Shown one piece after another: positions 1 through 11,060 of a stretch of 64,000 nt of DNA (its first letter is position 1; each line of letters opens with the position of its first letter). The stretch comes from Microcebus murinus (taxonomy: Eukaryota; Chordata; Mammalia; Primates; Cheirogaleidae). Both the position numbers and the translations under genes were made by a program. Location: assembly GCF_040939455.1 (NCBI RefSeq), contig NC_134108.1:53753501-53817500 (forward strand), read 5' to 3'. Below the pieces are notes generated by a model. The model made no database searches. It was not told the origin of the DNA and worked only from the letters and a program-made list of their open reading frames with translations.

Positions 1-1564
1 ATACATGAAACTAGAGTGGTAATAATCAGAATAATTTTAATAAACTTCAGGGCTGTTTTATACTTGAGCCATTTGGTTACCATTTCTCATGTGTCTATCA
101 TTGGTGTGTAGGGGAGGCAAAACTTAACCTCTATCCTCTTAGGGATTTTTTTTCAGCTGTGAATTGAATTTCTGTAAGATAGATCAAAAGGAGGAAAGGA
201 CATAAATTTTTAATACAAGTTTTATGTGGCATAGGAACCTTCATAAGGAAACGAAGGCCCAAAGACACAGAGTTAAACACTTACTGAGTTGGACAAGGAA
301 TAGTAAGTTGTGAAGAAACAACTAAACTATGTGGGGAAGCTAGAGGATAAGAGTTATTTTAACAAGATCTGTACAGAATTCTTCCAGTTTCAGCTTTCGG
401 TTTTTGATAATAAGAATGGTGCTTTCCTTCTAGTATAGGAAGGACATTTTTCACATAGGAATTTCATCTCCTAACTGTAAGAAACAGAAGGAAGGTCACA
501 GTGACTTCTTGCATCTGCTATTTTTAAGTGCCTTTATCTCAAAATAACTCATATGCCAGTGGCATATTTTGGGGTGGTCTGTGCTGAAAGTCTTTCAAGA
601 ACAACACTCAATGAGGAAAGAGTAATAAACAGTAGTCTTTAATCTCGGGGGCTTTTCCTTCTAATTAAACAGATAAAACTAAAGAAGTGTATACACAAAA
701 ACCCAAAGCACTAGAAAGAATCTTTTTTAAAAAAAGCTTTTTAGAAAAATATACTATAGCAATACTCTTAAGATATTTTCTTCCTATAAACAATAAGAAA
801 TGTTTTATTTTACAGTAAAGTACCCATGCACAGATGTGCGAATTGAACAAGTAGAAACAAAGTGTTAATAAATAATATTCACCCCTAACTCTTGTACTTT
901 GATCTATTCTGTTCCATTTTATGTCATTTAGATGCTGTTAGCAAAACATTAAATCCATAACATGAGTCACTAATGGATCATAACCTGTGGTTTGAAGAAT
1001 ACTGTACTAAGTGATATTATTCAGGACTTAAGGATTTTCAAATAAAGGATTGGGTAATAGGGTAGACAAGAAAGACAACTGAATTTGAAATCAAAAGATC
1101 TTGATTAATGTTGCAGTTCCGTGTACTGACTTTGTGAGCTATTGTGAGTCAATCAACTTGAGTCTTAGTTTCTGGTCTATAATAACAATGGAGCCTTACT
1201 TTCTCATCTATAAAGTCAGAATATGAAATTTGCCTGTCCCATCAAATACAGCATTTATGAAAACAAACAGTGATAATGGATGTGGATGCATTTTTAAAAA
1301 TGCAAGGTAACAAAAAAATTACTATTTGAATGTTTAAATAGCTGGAAATAGACCAGATCACTATGATAAATTTTTAGAGACCTATATTTTTATAGGAATT
1401 TTAATTTTTCAGGTTTATCTACATAGTAAAGATATTTTGCTGCAACTAGGGGGAAAGGCCCAGTAAGAGGGTGCTTCTTGAAGTGAATACATGTGGAAAT
1501 CTAGTGCACGAGCCAAAGACCATACTATCCTCAGGAGATGCAGTACCTTTTCTTCATTAGTATT
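1..1564. other. AT-rich non-coding sequence
   Basis: No open frame of note and no sharp repeat boundary. About 240-300 weakly resembles the antisense core of MIR, and a sense MIR-like stretch at 1072-1262 is listed separately. Confidence 0.6.
1072..1262 (+). repeat. MIR-like SINE fragment (degraded)
   Basis: The order of motifs follows the sense MIR core: a segment like 'gaatttgaaatcaaaagatc', then 'ctgactttgtgagctattgtgagtcaatcaactt', then a pyrimidine block with 'tttctcatctataaagt'. Divergence is high, so this is a pattern match rather than an alignment. Confidence 0.35.
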
Positions 1565-2762
1565 AATCTTTTAGGGCTGTTTTCTTAACAAAATACTGCA
1601 GACTAAACGACTTAAATAACAGAAATTTATTTTCTCACCGTTCTGGAAACTAGAAGTTTGAGATCAAGGTGTCAGCAAAGTTTGTTTCTTTGAGGCCATT
1701 TCCTTTGGCCTATAGATCACCATCCTCTGTATTTTCAAATGGTTTTCTGATGGGATTAAGACCACTGGGACTTAGGGATGCTATGTCTGAGGCTGTGAGA
1801 GGACAGCAGGTGAAGGAATTGCCTGAGCAGAAGTCTGAAATAAGGGCAGATGTTAACTGCCTAGTTGGGGGACATATATCAGTGATCTGGGAGTACAGCA
1901 AAGCATGCTCCAACCTCACAGCCTAAGAGGTCTCATGCATGAAAAGCCACAGGCGGCCTGACATGAAAACTTCTCATGGCTGTAGAGGTAGATCGCAGTA
2001 TGTCAGCTGGGAGAAGGGTCTCAAGGCTTCCATAGTGTTTGCACCCTGGGCCAAGTTCCTTCTCTCCCTTTCTGTCAACAATGCCTCAGTTAATGTAAAA
2101 CCACTCTCCCAGTGGGAAGCATGTAGTTTCCTTGTTTCTTGATCAAATGGGTCGCAGCTACTGACATTAAAGATTGATATCCATGTACATAGCTTGAGTG
2201 TGGGATAAATCAGTTTACCTTGATCAAAAGGGTTGTACCTACTGAAGAATTATGTGTTTTTCACTTTTAGAAAGGAGAAGGAAATTAGCTAAGATACCTT
2301 GTGATTTTGGGGGGAGCTCCAAAACCTTTGATCATTGTATCCCGTGATTTTTTTCAAACATGGCAAAGAGAATAAAATCAAGTGCTGGGCTTCAGTCACT
2401 GCCACCTTAGCACCAGAGTTCTGGTGGTCCCCTGACCCCCCCCTCCCCGTTTCTTAACTGTTATTTCTGTGTCTATGTCTTTGTTTCTTTTATCTCTTGT
2501 AACACAGTCTGCCAGGGGACCCTATCTTTATTGGGGATGTTATGAACCCCCGATAGTTTTCCCTCTGTACATGTCTGTGTCCAGATTTCTTCTTCTTATA
2601 AGGACACTAGTCATATTGCATTAGGGTCCATCCATCCTTATGACCTCATTTTAACTCAATTATTTCTAAAGACCCTATCTCCAAACATGTTCACATTCTA
2701 AAATACTAGGGGGTTAGGATTTCAACATATTAATTATATTTAGACACAGTTGAGCCCACAAC
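1565..2762 (-). mobile_element. MLT1-type MaLR LTR, reverse, split by a later LTR
   Basis: The left part (1565-1747) reads as the reverse complement of an MLT1 3' end ('cttaacaaaatactgcagac', then 'acagaaatttattttctcac', then 'agatcaaggtgtcagca'). The right part (2556-2762) continues the same LTR toward its 5' end ('tgtctgtgtccagatttctt', 'cttataaggacactagtcat'). A second MLT1 copy at 24875-25255 is uninterrupted and runs straight across the junction, which shows that 1748-2555 is inserted material. MaLR LTRs belong to the ERVL-MaLR group and spread in early mammals. Confidence 0.85.
1748..2555 (+). mobile_element. Endogenous retrovirus solo LTR (class II-like), 808 bp
   Basis: The insert begins TGATGGGATT and ends ACCCCCGATA. 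It is bounded by perfect 6-bp duplications GTTTTC at 1742-1747 and 2556-2561. A polyadenylation signal AATAAA at 2371-2376 gives plus orientation, with a plausible R-U5 of about 180 bp after it. Six-bp duplications are typical of class II (betaretrovirus-like) ERVs; class I gives 4-5 bp and class III 5 bp. No internal retroviral genes are present, so this is a solo LTR formed by LTR-LTR recombination. The 3' end is ...TA rather than the usual ...CA, probably a mutation. The 85- and 67-codon open frames inside have no recognisable product. I cannot name the LTR family. Confidence 0.8.
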
Positions 2763-2768
2763 ACTATC

Positions 2769-3112
2769 TGCTATAGCTTGAATGTGTCCTCAAGAAGTTC
2801 ATGTGTTGGAAGCTTAATTGCCATCGTGATGGTATTAAGAAGTGGGACTTATAAGAGTGATTAGGTCATGAGGGCTCTGCCCTCATGAATGGATTAATGT
2901 TATCTCAGGAGTAGGTTCTTCATAAAAGGGTAAGTTAGGCCCTTATTTTCTCTCTGTCTCACTTGCTCTTCTGCCTTAGGCTGGCCCTTGCCAGATGCCA
3001 GTGTCATGCACTGAGACTTCTTAGCCTCCAGAACCACGAGCTAAAACTTTTCTTTGTAAATTACCCAGTCTGTGGCATGCTGTAACAGACTCAGCAGAAA
3101 ACAGGCTCAGAC
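2769..3112 (+). mobile_element. MST/MLT1-type MaLR LTR, sense
   Basis: Starts TGCTATAGCTTGAATGTGTC and contains the diagnostic 'gtgattaggtcatgagggct' and 'ctgccctcatgaatggatta'. It ends near 'cagcagaaaacaggctcaga'. Nearly full length for an MST-class LTR and in the opposite orientation to the MLT1 just before it. Confidence 0.85.
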
Positions 3113-4317
3113 GCCCGAGTCTACTTTCTTTGTATTATTCCTTATATTTCACCTAATACCAAGGAAAACATGCCCAATACTTTTACATTGTTTTGTGTAT
3201 AACAAAAATTAAGCAAATGGTTTTTTTTCAATGATTTAACATTGAGTCATCTTTATATTACAAGTATGGCCATATCTCATTGATAATTTACCAAAACACT
3301 TAATAATATCAATAATTATTTTATAAAGTCAATCTTTAGTGCTTTTAATGAAAAGGAATTTTTTTTGAAAGAAACAAAAGAGCATAGCAACTTGATTATT
3401 TCCCAGCTTGAATATAGAGGCAGTATTTGTTACTTTGGAGATAGGTATTTTTAAGCAGAAATTAACATTGTTGAAAAGTAAAATGAGGATGCTGAGATAA
3501 AACATTAATATATTCACATATTTAGAAGTATATAAAAGCATTTAGTGCTACTACATTTTGTTTCAAATTGTTTAAGTCCCCACCAAAGTAAGTAGGAACT
3601 TTTATTTCTTTTTGTAGTTTTTCAATGTGGCAACCTAAGACTAATAAAAATTCATTTTAATTATCAAGAATACATTACAGCATTTTCAGCTACAGACACA
3701 AATACATTCCCCACAATTTGAGGCTGTAAAACCTTTATATTGTTATTTTGAATTGTCATAGTTATACAAAACTTCTTTATTCACAGTGAATATCACTATA
3801 TACTTTTAATACAATTGAACAGATGAGATTTCTATCAACTTTTCTGAAAACAGTGAAAAGTCATCTCCTTATATATTTAAGATAAAATCATTAAAGAAAT
3901 AGTTAATGTTAGGGAAAAGGTATAGTATGGATATTGGGGACTTAAAAGATTCTTAGTTGGACAATAGTTCCATATTCTGGGAGAAAAGGAAGATAGTTGA
4001 GATTAAACTAGACTCACTTAAAGAACACTGCCATCTTCTAACTATCCAAGAAGGTCTTAATACAGTGATGCTCAAACCACCTTTGACCAGACATCCACAG
4101 AGGGGAATGTAGAAGAAGCCACTACACAAAAATCCAGACCCCACTCCGGTCAGACCAACCAGTTCAGGAGCCTGCATCCCACTTCTCTGCTAAGGATAAA
4201 GGAACATCTGTAACAGTAAGCAATCAATGAAAGGAAAACGCTTGTTCTCACTGGAGATGATGCATATTAGTGAGGATTTTACCATGCCCAAATGAGGTAT
4301 TGTTGAAGAAATATTTA
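3113..4317. other. Unique AT-rich sequence
   Basis: No recognised repeat or gene. The 70- and 74-codon minus-strand frames here have no recognisable product. Confidence 0.6.
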
Positions 4318-4500
4318 TGCACTCATTCATTTACCTTTATTGAGTATACTGCATACTTTCATGTACTATAGTTGCACTTCCACTGTAACATGAACAGGAC
4401 AGACTTAATCCAGTCCTCATGCAGTTCATATTCTACTAGTGAGAGGCATGCAGTAATATAAATGCATTAAAACAAATTCTAGTGATTTGCTTTATAAATA
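4318..4500. repeat. L2-like fragment
   Basis: 'tttattgagtatactgcata' followed after a gap by 'cagtcctcatgcagttcata' and 'ttctactagtgagaggcatg' matches the order of an ancient LINE2-like repeat ('tttattgagcacctactatg...' to 'ggagcttacattctagtg'). Strongly diverged. Confidence 0.5.
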
Positions 4501-4876
4501 ATAGATTGTCCTATAAATAATAGATTATCTGATAGTCCTAATTACATAGAATGATCAGAGAACTCCTCTTTGAGTAGTGTGACCAATAATTTGCCATCTC
4601 AGCCATGTCATATTTGAAAGTGACAGGTGGCACATCAGCAGTCACACTGGGACAACAGTTGTAAATCCATGCAAACCAGAATATATGGTCACCCTATCTT
4701 TGAGCCTAATTTCAGTTAAGCTGAAATAAAAAAAAGAAAAGGAGTCAGTAAGGCAGAAAAGCAGGGACAAGAATATTCTAAGTGGTGTAACAGCACCTGA
4801 AGTGAAAAGAACTTTCTGTTTGAACAATGGAAGAATGAAAAATGGCTAATGTGGCTAGTACAGAATGACTTAAAAC
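4501..4876. other. Unique sequence
   Basis: No repeat or gene recognised. Confidence 0.6.
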
Positions 4877-5573
4877 AAAAGTTGGCAAACTATGGCCCTC
4901 CAGCCAAATGTCATCTATGCTTTTATACAGTCTTATTAGAACACAGCTACAGCCCTTTGGTGTACTATTCTCTAATGCTCTTTTGTGTTGGAACAGCAGA
5001 GTGCATAGATTTGTAGAAAAGACTACCCAGCCTGAATCTGTTTGCATGGAGACATGAGCTGTTGTGGCCATCACCATCTACCACATGCCACTGAAATATC
5101 ACCACCTTTAGCATCTGGACTCACCTTGGAGGTCTCTGAACTGACCACAGCCCCTGGATAATGGTTCAGACAGCTCACCACCTCCTGATGGCCCCAGTCT
5201 TTTACCAGCAGTAGAGCCCATTCCCCATACTCCAAGAGTCCTCCTTTAAACTTTCAATGTAGCATCCAGAACCCAGGATGCCTGGCAGCCAAATCAAGTC
5301 ATTTCACCTTTGAATAAGTTAATTTTCCCCAGATTTCAGATCTCTTCTGAATTTACAGCATTTTCTCAGTTATATGCCATTGGTCTACAAAATAACTCCT
5401 GCACTCTGCCCAACTCCTCAACACTACCTGTATAAAAGTCTATTTCTTATTTTCAATAAATGTCAGACATTGTTGAAAATGACTAGTTCACTAGATGCAA
5501 CTGAGACTGTATGACTTGCAAACCTAAAATATTTGCTATCTGACCATTTATATAAAATGTTTGCTAATCTCTG
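4877..5573. mobile_element. hAT-type DNA transposon remnant, interrupted
   Basis: The left end contains 'gttggcaaactatggccct' and 'attagaacacagctacagcc'; the right end has 'gactgtatgacttgcaaacc', 'aaaatatttgctatctgacc' and 'gtttgctaatctctg'. These are the two ends of the same non-autonomous hAT family seen complete at 29710-30022. That copy has no counterpart for roughly 5041-5500, so this copy carries an insertion. Family name uncertain (MER-series hAT-Charlie type). Confidence 0.7.
5041..5500. mobile_element. Unidentified insertion inside the hAT element (LTR-like signals)
   Basis: This segment is absent from the sister hAT copy. It contains TATAAAA at 5431-5437 and AATAAA at 5455-5460, a close pairing seen in some ERV LTRs. 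Sequence resembling the target ('tagatttgtagaaaagact' before, 'tagatgcaactgagact' after) occurs on both sides, which would fit a diverged duplication. I could not identify the family or exact borders. Confidence 0.35.
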
Positions 5574-5576
5574 ATC

Positions 5577-6734
5577 TAAGGAAAGATTAGCATGAAATGC
5601 AATTGGAGAGGTAGGTGTCCTGCTATTAAGACAGAAATATCTCAGAGTGCTCAAAGCAATCATTATTGCAGTGATCCAATTTGAATATCCATAATTATAC
5701 ATTGATAGAAGCAGAAGGTACCTCAAGAGACAAATCTGCTATCATTACAAAAATGGATTATTCAGACTGATAGAACATTTTCCACACAAATCACCATTTG
5801 CTTTTTCCATTAGTAATTTCCTTGGATGAAATAGAACCTTTCTTTGAAAATAAACCCATTAGTTATTTCAGCTAAACAATAAGGTGCATTTTGATAGCTC
5901 ACAAAGCCCTAATCTGTGTAGTATATAGAAGAAAAACAATACAGAAGTGATTACTGTCTATTTATAATTTATCTGTAGGATGGGAATAAGAAAGAGTGAT
6001 ACTAAAAAGAAGAATACAAATCTCAGCTATAATAATGTGCCAATATAACCCAAATCGTGTGAATAATGAAACGTAATTTATAAAGAATGATTCTGCACCA
6101 TCAGCCACCAAAATAATTAGGGCTGTTTAATGGTGTTGCACAGGAAGTGACATAATCCAAACCAATCGGAAAGCAATCCTATCAGTTAGGGTTTCTTTCT
6201 CCTTTAATATTTCTTACTTCACCCTAGAAAGGGGAGGTATGCAATACAAAGAATGAGAATACATGTGGTAAACATTAGAGAGACAGATAGCTTTACCTAA
6301 AAGCCATTTCTATTTTGCAGAATACAGTGAAGGAAAGTAAGATTAGATATTTAATTCTGGAATTAAACTTTGAGAATTTTCAGCAAACACTGAGCTACTG
6401 TGCAACTACTAGTTAAGAAACTAATAAAATAGACCATGGATGTTGTATTAATAGAACAACATCAAACCCGCAGCTAAGAAAGAGTATAGCAAAAGAAGGA
6501 ATTCCAAGCCAAACCTCAACAATTTACCTTTATGCCCTACTAAGTGAAGAGTTTGGTGAAGTTTTAACCATACTGTGTGCCTTAGTTGAAAAAGAACAGG
6601 GATTCCTATCTATGCCAAAGACATTCTATCAAGTTAATATGCTATAAAAATAATGTAATTCTTATTTCAAAGCTCAATTTCAGTAACTTTCAACAAATGG
6701 CTTTATGTTTCATGTAAGTCCTGAATTACTGGTA
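5577..6734. other. Unique AT-rich sequence
   Basis: No gene or repeat recognised. Confidence 0.6.
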
Positions 6735-6739
6735 GATAT

Positions 6740-7268
6740 TGTTAGAGTAGGAGAGTAGGAGAAAGGGCTGAGATCAGACATATGGGTTTTCAGAGTGGGT
6801 GTAGGTGTTAAAGTAAACAACCCTCAGGCAGAAGCTAACTAGAGGGGCTGATAACCACAGGCAAAAACTACCTTCAACTGGCTTGTCAGCCATCTCTGCC
6901 ACCTTATATGAACTTTGGTTAATTATAAGTTGTGGTTTTAAAATTTCTCCACCCTTGAAATCACCATGACAGTTCTAAAACAAACATATAAAGTATGAAA
7001 ATGGGAAGGAACCCAATTTTAAGAATATCTACCCACATTCTTACTGAATTTTCCTCCCCTCAATTAGTAAGACTTCAAAAGACCCCAAATTCACTCACTC
7101 ACACTCACACTCTCTCCCTTTCTCTACCTTCCTCATGCATGCATGTACTTTTGCTTTCAGTCTTTCAATAAAAAGCTGCTTGCTTGGCTTATGTGGTGCA
7201 TCCTGAAATTCTTTCTTCTAATGATCACCAAAAACCTGGACAAAACCTCTACTTGGAGGCCACTAACA
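6740..7268 (+). mobile_element. Endogenous retrovirus solo LTR, 529 bp, with 5-bp TSD
   Basis: Begins TGTTAGAGTAGG and ends AGGCCACTAACA, giving the terminal inverted repeat TGTTAG/CTAACA expected of an LTR. Perfect 5-bp duplications GATAT flank it at 6735-6739 and 7269-7273. A polyadenylation signal AATAAA lies near 7166-7172, followed by 'gctgcttgcttgg', typical of class I ERV R-U5 sequence. No internal retroviral sequence is present, so this is a solo LTR in plus orientation. Duplication length fits class I or III. Family name not recognised. Confidence 0.85.
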
Positions 7269-7273
7269 GATAT

Positions 7274-9079
7274 CTTGAGAGAATGGAGAATTCTGTTTTC
7301 CACATTCAGGTAGCACCATTATGCAGTGTTCTTAAATAAGGCTCATTTCCATCTGAGTTCATATGAATTAAATTAAATTTCCTGGCACACCCTTTTGTTC
7401 TCACTACTTGGAGAATCTGTTCTGTGTAGCGATGTAAGACAGGAGCTCCTCTTTATAAATATTTAGATCAAATTTTTATTTAACTAAAATATTCCACTCC
7501 AGAATTAAATGACATGAAAATTATATCAGTTGTTAATATCTAACATAAAACTGGCTTCAAGTATCTGTCTCATCTTGAATAAAGAAGTGGCCTTTATTCA
7601 GTCTGGACCAACCCTACTAATAATTAGACTTTCCTCAAGAAGTAAAAACACATTGCCAGTAGGTATTAAATGATTGTTTCCAGTACTGGTCTGTTATATA
7701 TAAAACACCATCCATCATCAATATATATTTTATGTTGTTAAAATATTCATTTTTAGTATTATTGTTTTGTCTTCAGAGGGACCCAAAATTTGGTGCTGTT
7801 TTTCTTATTTGTATGTATTTTGTATGCTGAGGTGATATGGGAAATAAACTCAAAACAATTTTTCACTGGATTATACCTAGATTTAAATCTTATCTCTTTC
7901 TTTGGACAGGAAGAATTACCTGTCATCTTCCTAAAGACTATGTGCACTGCTGCTGTTTTTTTTTTTTTTTTTTTGCTTAACAATTTCCTCCACTTACTAT
8001 ATTGTATAGGATCTGAGATGAATTTATAAGAATGGAGCAATTTTGGATTTTTGTGGAAAGATAGAGACGGTGAAATAGGGTCTGTATCCAGACAAGGAAA
8101 ATAAACTCCATTGAAACCCTTAAATATATTTTAGTCTCATCAAAATAAAACAGACTTTTATAAAGAGAGAAAATTAAACCTTCATTAATAGGAATCCTCA
8201 AAACTGATGATCAAATTACTTATTTGAAATTTTGCTTGAGTCATTATGAGCTAGAAGGCTTCTTGCTTTTTCTAAATGCCACACAATGTCAACCTTTACT
8301 TGAGAAAGAATAATTTTTTTTTAAAAAAAGAAAATTTGGCTGTTAGAGTTTGGTATATTATTAGTATATCATTAAATTTATTTTTTAAATGATGAACAAT
8401 GCAGCATAAACACAAGGTATAATTTATTGGTGGACTTCATATCTATAAATTATAAAAATAATAAATGAAATTATATCTAAAGGATAAATATTTGGCTTTA
8501 AATGTTGAGTTTTTTTAAATGTATTGTGCCAAATTTTTCATTTTCTAATATCAGCACACTTGTATGTACTGTGTACATACCACGTAATCAATGAATACGT
8601 ACAGAGAGCCCCAAAAGTAGAACTCATGCAAAAAATGAAAAGAAAAAGAAAAGAAAAAAAATTGTTCTGCCCTCAAAAAGCTTAGAAAATTTTGGAAGGA
8701 AATAAAAAATTAAGAAAGAAGACTAATACAAAGGATTACATAATAATTTTCCAGTGATTGGGAGGAGGTCCATAAAAAATTGGAACCAAAATATAGGTAC
8801 TTCCTTAAGACATAGTATCATTTAAATATTTATTATAAAGTACATTTGGACTTTCACTTTTGGTGGTGATTACACTGATTAGGCCTTTTATCTATATTAA
8901 TAAAATAATTTCATAAAACTTCCAAGAAAATTCTATTCCACTGGGAGTTGAATACAATAGATGCAATATGAGCAAGCCCTATTGAGCTGCACTGTTACTT
9001 TACCAGATCTGACATTCTTTAATTCCCAAGGAAGCTGTGGGGTAGTTCATTAATGGATACCCTTTATAAATAGAATTTT
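7274..9079. other. AT-rich non-coding sequence with homopolymer runs
   Basis: Contains a long T run at about 7958-7975 and an A-rich stretch around 8628-8660. The 70-95 codon frames here come from low-complexity sequence. No gene recognised. Confidence 0.6.
8562..8580. repeat. Short perfect inverted repeat
   Basis: GTATGTAC and GTACATAC are exact reverse complements separated by 3 bases (TGT). An 8-bp stem in AT-rich DNA may be coincidental. Confidence 0.7.
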
Positions 9080-9540
9080 CAAAGGAATGTTCACAGTTGG
9101 CCCCCCTATTGTTTTCTATTGGTTTGAAAGGGGCATTCACAGCTGCAGAAAGCATTTGCAATTATCAAATTGGCTTTTTCTACAATGGAAGATAATACTA
9201 AAACATGCAACTTCTGGCATTTTCACAAGAACAGCAAGCCAATCATTTGCATTTTCACATTAGGTGTGGACATTTCCTCTCTGGGTCTAATTGACCTTAT
9301 CCAAGTTATAGAGAAGAAAATTTGGAGAACCAGAGGAAACCCATTTTCAAAATCAGACCATTGAACCCGAACCAGATTAAAGGCATCTAAATTAAACTGC
9401 ATGATGGGTAGGTTTGCTCCTCCCTGCACATTGGTTTCCACTTTTCAAATATCCCTCTAAAAGAAGTTTCAAAGGAACTGGAATCCTGCCAAATCCAGAT
9501 ATGCTAATGCAGATGCACTTGACTAAATCCAGACAAGTTA
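9080..9540. promoter_or_regulatory. Candidate conserved non-coding element
   Basis: A repeat-free, balanced-composition block unlike its AT-rich surroundings. It contains an exact octamer ATTTGCAT at 9245-9252, an E-box CAGCTG near 9140, and a POU-like ATGCTAAT near 9503. This resembles developmental enhancers, but conservation cannot be seen from one sequence. Inference only. Confidence 0.25.
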
Positions 9541-11060
9541 AAAAAAAGGATTTTGTATGATCTTACAATGAAATTACATCCAAATAACACCACATAACAC
9601 CATAATTATTAACATTATGACAATGAACACTAAATGACTAGAGTAGCTGAGCATTTATTTCCAAGCATATCTCAGTATTTAAATGTCATTATATTGACAG
9701 ATTTTTAAAATTCACATAAGGAGAAACAGTACAAATGACCAATCTCAATTTATTCTGTCAAAAATAATGACATATAGTATTGGGGTTCAAAATGAGTCTT
9801 AATCACAGTACACATACCACTTAGCAAACAAATATGAAAGCTGATCAAAATCTTTTAGAGGATAGCACAGCAAAGTAGATGTTCATGTTTTAATTACAAT
9901 TAATAGAGTGTGTCAAATGGGTAGTTCTTATAGTTTATGAAGATTGGTTCCTTGTAGAGAAGTGATGGCTTTTACAGTTTGATAAGAGGACTATTTTTAC
10001 TGGGCACACATCATTAACTTGATTTTATTTCTTCTGTAAGATATTTATTAAGCTACAACTAAATATATTTATTAAGCTTCAAACAAAATAAGCATTTTAG
10101 TAATTTTTAAAGTAGAAAGTGGAAAAGGGAAAGCTGGCATTTATCTTGTAAGATGTTAATAGCCTAAGCTAGGATCTGTTTTTAAACAATTAATTCCAGT
10201 CTAAAACCCAATGACTTTGCAAAGCCATTCTTATAGGTACAGTAGGTCTTTGTCTTTTTCAGATTTAATACTTACTGTTTCGATGACATGCTATTTATAG
10301 TGATTGCCCATGACATAGATTAATCTATTTTTAAATGTAAATTTGAATCAGGTGTACTATAAAGCTAAATGTTTGAGGAACTCACTTAACAAGGACATGT
10401 ACTCACTCCCACACAACATTTACATCTAGGACTTTACACACAATAATTATATTACAGTAATAAAAAGAACTTTCTTAGGTTAAATAAGCATCAAGTTCAC
10501 TTATGTTTGATATCTATATGAAATACAAGGTCCTCATCTCAAATTTCAATCACAAGAAATCATGCACTTATCCTATATGTCTATTTTCATGAATTTGAGG
10601 ATTAAATAAAATCTCCAGAAGATATCTCAACATATCTTTAGTCTGTTATATGTTTAAATAGAATAGAATAGATCTTTGACATTTGTAAATATCTTTTCAA
10701 ATAGATAAATTTACTCATATCACTAGAGCGTATAAACCTCCAGCATCATAAACCTCCCCCTCTGCTGAAAATTGTGTATATGAAAAACAATGGAGAATGA
10801 TAAAGATTGTTGGAGCTGCAGATATTGAAGAATTTCACTATGTTTACACACTAGCTAAGATTGGGCTAGGTTCACTATACAAGTCAGACAATTTTAACAT
10901 TAATATGCTAATTGAAAATTACTAACTTGTTTTGTAATAGATCACAAATAGTTGGTACTATCAGTTCTAAGTCAATGAATGCCAAGAAACTTGTTTAATA
11001 AATGATCTGTTTAAACCCTGGGGCAGGTTCTGATTCAACTTAGGATGTATAAATTCACAA
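9541..11060. other. Unique AT-rich sequence
   Basis: No gene, RNA gene or clear repeat recognised. Confidence 0.6.

Noticed and set aside
1669..2142. Open frames of 85 and 67 codons in the first solo LTR, considered as an LTR-encoded accessory gene
   Set aside because: The first starts in the flanking MLT1, the frames differ, and neither shows a recognisable retroviral accessory protein.
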